Origin: Scleromitrula shiraiana
Lineage: Eukaryota > Ascomycota > Leotiomycetes > Helotiales > Sclerotiniaceae
DNA length: 64,000 bases
NCBI GenBank assembly: GCA_028455995.1
Contig: JABELC010000013.1
Span: forward strand, 1,426,001 to 1,490,000
Direction: 5' to 3'
Shown here: piece after piece, positions 61,388 to 64,000 of the stretch
Numbering within the stretch: position 1 is the first letter of the stretch
Layout: the number at the start of each line of letters is the position of its first letter
Made by a program: the position numbers and the translations under genes
The notes under the pieces: model-generated
What the model saw: only the letters and a program-made list of their open reading frames with translations
Told to the model about the DNA's origin: nothing
Databases searched by the model: none

Positions 61388-64000
61388 ATGGCATCCAGCA
61401 ATTTAGGGTTTGGTTTACCCTCTAGACGAAATGTTTCCGTTTCATATAGACGACCAGCACAGCATGTACAGCCTCAGGAAGGAAATGGGTTAAAGATTAT
61501 TGGGGATGATACTTCCTATATCCAGTCAAGAAAGGAAAGGCAGAGGGTAAACATAGAGCCTAGCAATCACCAACACACAAGTTTGCCTCGGCCAAGCATA
61601 CGTCAACCCTCTCCAGCACTAAGATCAAAGTCAGAGAATAGTTATAGGGGAACCACAACTTCAAGACCTCTTGCCGAGCCTATGCATGAGATCCCCCTAC
61701 CAGTTCAGGCAATCAAGGGAAAGCCTTCCCGGAATATTCTAAGAAGGAAACCCTCATCGATAGCTCAGCATACTGAGCTTTCCAGACCAGCTACAGCCAG
61801 GACTGTCATCGAACCTGCCAAGTGGATGCAAAGATCAGAGATTAAACCAGTAGAAGCTTCGTTAAGGCCATTGAATACTTACAACGAAGCTTCGTTACGA
61901 ATAAGAAAAGTTTCTTCCCCTACCACGGAGATCCAACCAAAGATTATACCAGAACTGGATAGGTACCGAACAAAACCAGAGCAGAATCGTGAATTGGGCA
62001 GCAAACTTACACCGAAAGCTCCCCCTAAGCTCTCCACGCCGGAGATGTCTCCTCCTCCAACGACGATGTTTGGATTTTCGTGTTCGAGTTACAATCGTTA
62101 CAGTGGATATAGTGGTAGTGGGTATAGCGCAAGTCCTTCGACACGCTTTTCCGAGTCCCCTGGTCCGAGTGCATACAGCAGAGATACAACTCCCACTTCA
62201 ATATTATCTGTGTCGCCAGGGGTAATCGCACCATTTAAATCTAACATCCCAAGCCAGAGAGGAAGCAGTCCTACAAGAAGTCGACCTCCACTAACAAGAC
62301 ACCATAATCGCACCCCTTCAAACGATTGTGAAAGTGCAGTCATTGACTCTCAAGGACTTCCTGCATTGCGAGAATCTATTAATTCATCATCTTCTAGCTC
62401 AACAGTAAAAGCGGATGGAAATGGTAGAGTTACGGAACAAGAGAAAAAGAAGAAATCTATGTCTCCATTGCCTCCAACTCCGCCGCCTCGACAATCATCT
62501 CAAAAGTTTAGAAAGCCGTCTCAGGATGGAATTCTACCTGCGAAACCCCTTCAAAGCCGCACAGGACCTACTGCGCAAAAATCAGAACCCCTATCCCAGA
62601 AAGGTTCAGAGCCTCCCGTGGAAATACGCAAACCTATACCGCCTAGAAGACCAAGTAGGGATGGTGCACCGGACTTGAGAACCCAGATCGGAGATTTTGC
62701 AATTCTCCAGAGTAACTTTATAGGCATCAAGTATACTCCAGACAAGACTGATATGCCAGAACCATTGGCAACATCTTCACCTCCTCGGGCCCAACCTTCA
62801 CAGATCCAACGACTGCCATCACGAAATCCATCTCCTATTCCAGTCATTCCCACAAAGCGTGAACCAAGTCCAGTCCCATCAAGTCTTGGTTTCATTCCCA
62901 ATCTCAGGCCACCATCTCGTGGCCGATCTACTCGTACTCCAAGTCCTAGCGTGGAAAGCGGCAAACCTCGATTTGGCTTCTTCGGCCGACGCACTAAAAC
63001 AACTCCAGAAGCTACAATCCCAGCTGAGAAACCCCCAAGAAAGGGACCTGCTGCAGGTACTGGCCATGAAGGTTATGGTCGATATGCACTTCGAGGTCGA
63101 AGTACAGGTGCGATAAATTCTGGAAGGTCGCATGAACGAAGCTTAAGTGGTTCATTGCCTTCAAAAAATCAAGCTGTTACCCAGGATCCATTCTTCCGGG
63201 ATCGGATCAATCCTGTGGTTATATCTGGTGGTGGTGCGATTAAAGAAAATCGGAACTCCATCGCAGTAAGCCAATTGGAAAGTAATGTGAATCTTATTGC
63301 ATTGAGCAAGAATTCCTCCCAGACCAGTTTGAGTCAAGAACCGGCGCCTTCTAATTTACAACCATCAGCTATTCCAAAAGATAGTAGCAAAAGGAACTCT
63401 TCTTTGGGTGTATCAAGGTTTCGAAGACCATCTGATAGCCAGGATGAGGAGACTCATAAAAAGCCACCGTTAGCATTCCGAAGATCGATCCAACGATTGA
63501 ATAGTTCGACCGCTTCGTTAGTTCCTCCAAAATCACCCGATGTTTTAATAAAGGGACCGTCAGCTTCAATGTCCAATCTAGATTCTGGACTAGTGTCAGG
63601 TCATTCTCACCAGGAATCAAAGGGTGAGATTGAACGAGGGCGAAGTAGTCAGCTTTCCAAAATCAAGAAACCAGAGAAACGAGCTAGATCACCTCGAAAA
63701 TGGAATTTCTTTCATCGACAAGCACCAAAACCACAGCCTGAAATTCAGGGAAGTCCAGTACAAGTGACTGTTGGACGAGAACCTATCAAACCAATACCTC
63801 ACTACGCCATCATGGATTTCTCCGATGAACCAGAGGATTCCGAAAGTCTTGATATGGATGAGATACTACGTGATTCGAATGTTGTTGAATTGACCGATGA
63901 GCAATTGGATGAACTTCAATTCAGTGATTACAAAGAGAACATACGAAGAATCAAAGAACTTCAAACAGCAATGGCGCCATCACTACCCGAAGTAATGCCC
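61388..64000 (+). CDS. Partial Ser/Pro/Arg-rich protein, truncated by the window end (871 codons seen)
   Basis: An uninterrupted frame from MASSNLGFGLPSRRNVSVSY to the last base, with no stop. The in-frame TGA 18 bases upstream supports this ATG, although an upstream spliced exon cannot be excluded. The sequence is dominated by Ser, Pro, Arg and Thr, with polyproline-like stretches (PLPPTPPPRQS), many RxxS/SP motifs and a repeated basic-aromatic motif (KPRFGFFGRRTK near residue 530 and RKWNFFHRQ near residue 770). Near the window end it becomes acidic and helical (DFSDEPEDSESLDMDEIL, LTDEQLDELQF). It is probably a largely disordered scaffold or regulator with its structured domain beyond the window. 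I do not recognise the family. Confidence 0.8.
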   Translation, partial: MASSNLGFGLPSRRNVSVSYRRPAQHVQPQEGNGLKIIGDDTSYIQSRKERQRVNIEPSNHQHTSLPRPSIRQPSPALRSKSENSYRGTTTSRPLAEPMHEIPLPVQAIKGKPSRNILRRKPSSIAQHTELSRPATARTVIEPAKWMQRSEIKPVEASLRPLNTYNEASLRIRKVSSPTTEIQPKIIPELDRYRTKPEQNRELGSKLTPKAPPKLSTPEMSPPPTTMFGFSCSSYNRYSGYSGSGYSASPSTRFSESPGPSAYSRDTTPTSILSVSPGVIAPFKSNIPSQRGSSPTRSRPPLTRHHNRTPSNDCESAVIDSQGLPALRESINSSSSSSTVKADGNGRVTEQEKKKKSMSPLPPTPPPRQSSQKFRKPSQDGILPAKPLQSRTGPTAQKSEPLSQKGSEPPVEIRKPIPPRRPSRDGAPDLRTQIGDFAILQSNFIGIKYTPDKTDMPEPLATSSPPRAQPSQIQRLPSRNPSPIPVIPTKREPSPVPSSLGFIPNLRPPSRGRSTRTPSPSVESGKPRFGFFGRRTKTTPEATIPAEKPPRKGPAAGTGHEGYGRYALRGRSTGAINSGRSHERSLSGSLPSKNQAVTQDPFFRDRINPVVISGGGAIKENRNSIAVSQLESNVNLIALSKNSSQTSLSQEPAPSNLQPSAIPKDSSKRNSSLGVSRFRRPSDSQDEETHKKPPLAFRRSIQRLNSSTASLVPPKSPDVLIKGPSASMSNLDSGLVSGHSHQESKGEIERGRSSQLSKIKKPEKRARSPRKWNFFHRQAPKPQPEIQGSPVQVTVGREPIKPIPHYAIMDFSDEPEDSESLDMDEILRDSNVVELTDEQLDELQFSDYKENIRRIKELQTAMAPSLPEVMP

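Noticed and set aside
1..64000. CRISPR arrays, bacterial operons, ribosome binding sites or riboswitches
   Set aside because: The window is eukaryotic (spliced genes, fungal proteins). No regularly spaced short repeats with unique spacers were seen.

Overview
The window is nuclear DNA of a filamentous ascomycete. Genes carry short introns (about 46-126 bp, GT..AG with CTAAC/CTGAC-like branch sites). Proteins recognised include POB3, HSP90, an Argonaute, an AzgA purine permease and a Tho1-type SAP protein. Gene style, AT-leaning intergenic DNA and point-mutated (RIP-like) transposons suggest a leotiomycete, possibly Sclerotiniaceae (Botrytis/Sclerotinia type). That placement is inference only.

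Layout: 1.2-3.5 kb, FACT subunit POB3 (+). 3.5-10.1 kb, gene-poor DNA with microsatellites, a probable solo LTR (8434-8624) and short relics. 10.2-10.9 kb, a small two-exon gene. 11.8-12.9 kb, a secreted glycine-rich protein (-). 14.8-16.9 kb, HSP90 (-). 18.9-22.5 kb, a complete six-exon Argonaute (-) with three N-terminal CCHC zinc knuckles. 22.76-22.99 kb, a hAT-like miniature element in the Argonaute upstream region. 24.3-26.1 kb, an unplaced ORF and a decayed kinase. 26.3-28.3 kb, AzgA-like permease (-). 30.0-32.1 kb, an uncharacterised methyltransferase-like protein (+). 34.2-35.5 kb, an F-box plus nucleotidyltransferase-like protein (+).

From 36315 to 56249 lies a 19.9 kb block of extremely AT-rich DNA (about 10% G+C in lines counted by eye). 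It is bounded exactly by perfect 25 bp terminal inverted repeats and a 3 bp target duplication (TTC), so the whole block is one large DNA transposon. Inside it sits a 7.6 kb LTR retrotransposon (42914-50525) with 160 bp LTRs and a 5 bp duplication (ATTAT). The two LTRs differ at 37 sites, all transitions, which is the mark of repeat-induced point mutation. The block stops 277 bp before the start codon of a Tho1-like gene (56527-57398, +). After that come a probable gene relic (57681-58146, -), about 3 kb without a supported gene, and the 5' part of a long Ser/Pro-rich protein (61388 to the window end, +).

The genes do not form a pathway: housekeeping genes are interspersed with accessory and mobile DNA. 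One thematic link is that a small-RNA effector (Argonaute) lies on the same stretch as transposons inactivated by point mutation. All exon models were built by hand from splice signals and frame; each quoted CDS length is an exact multiple of three.
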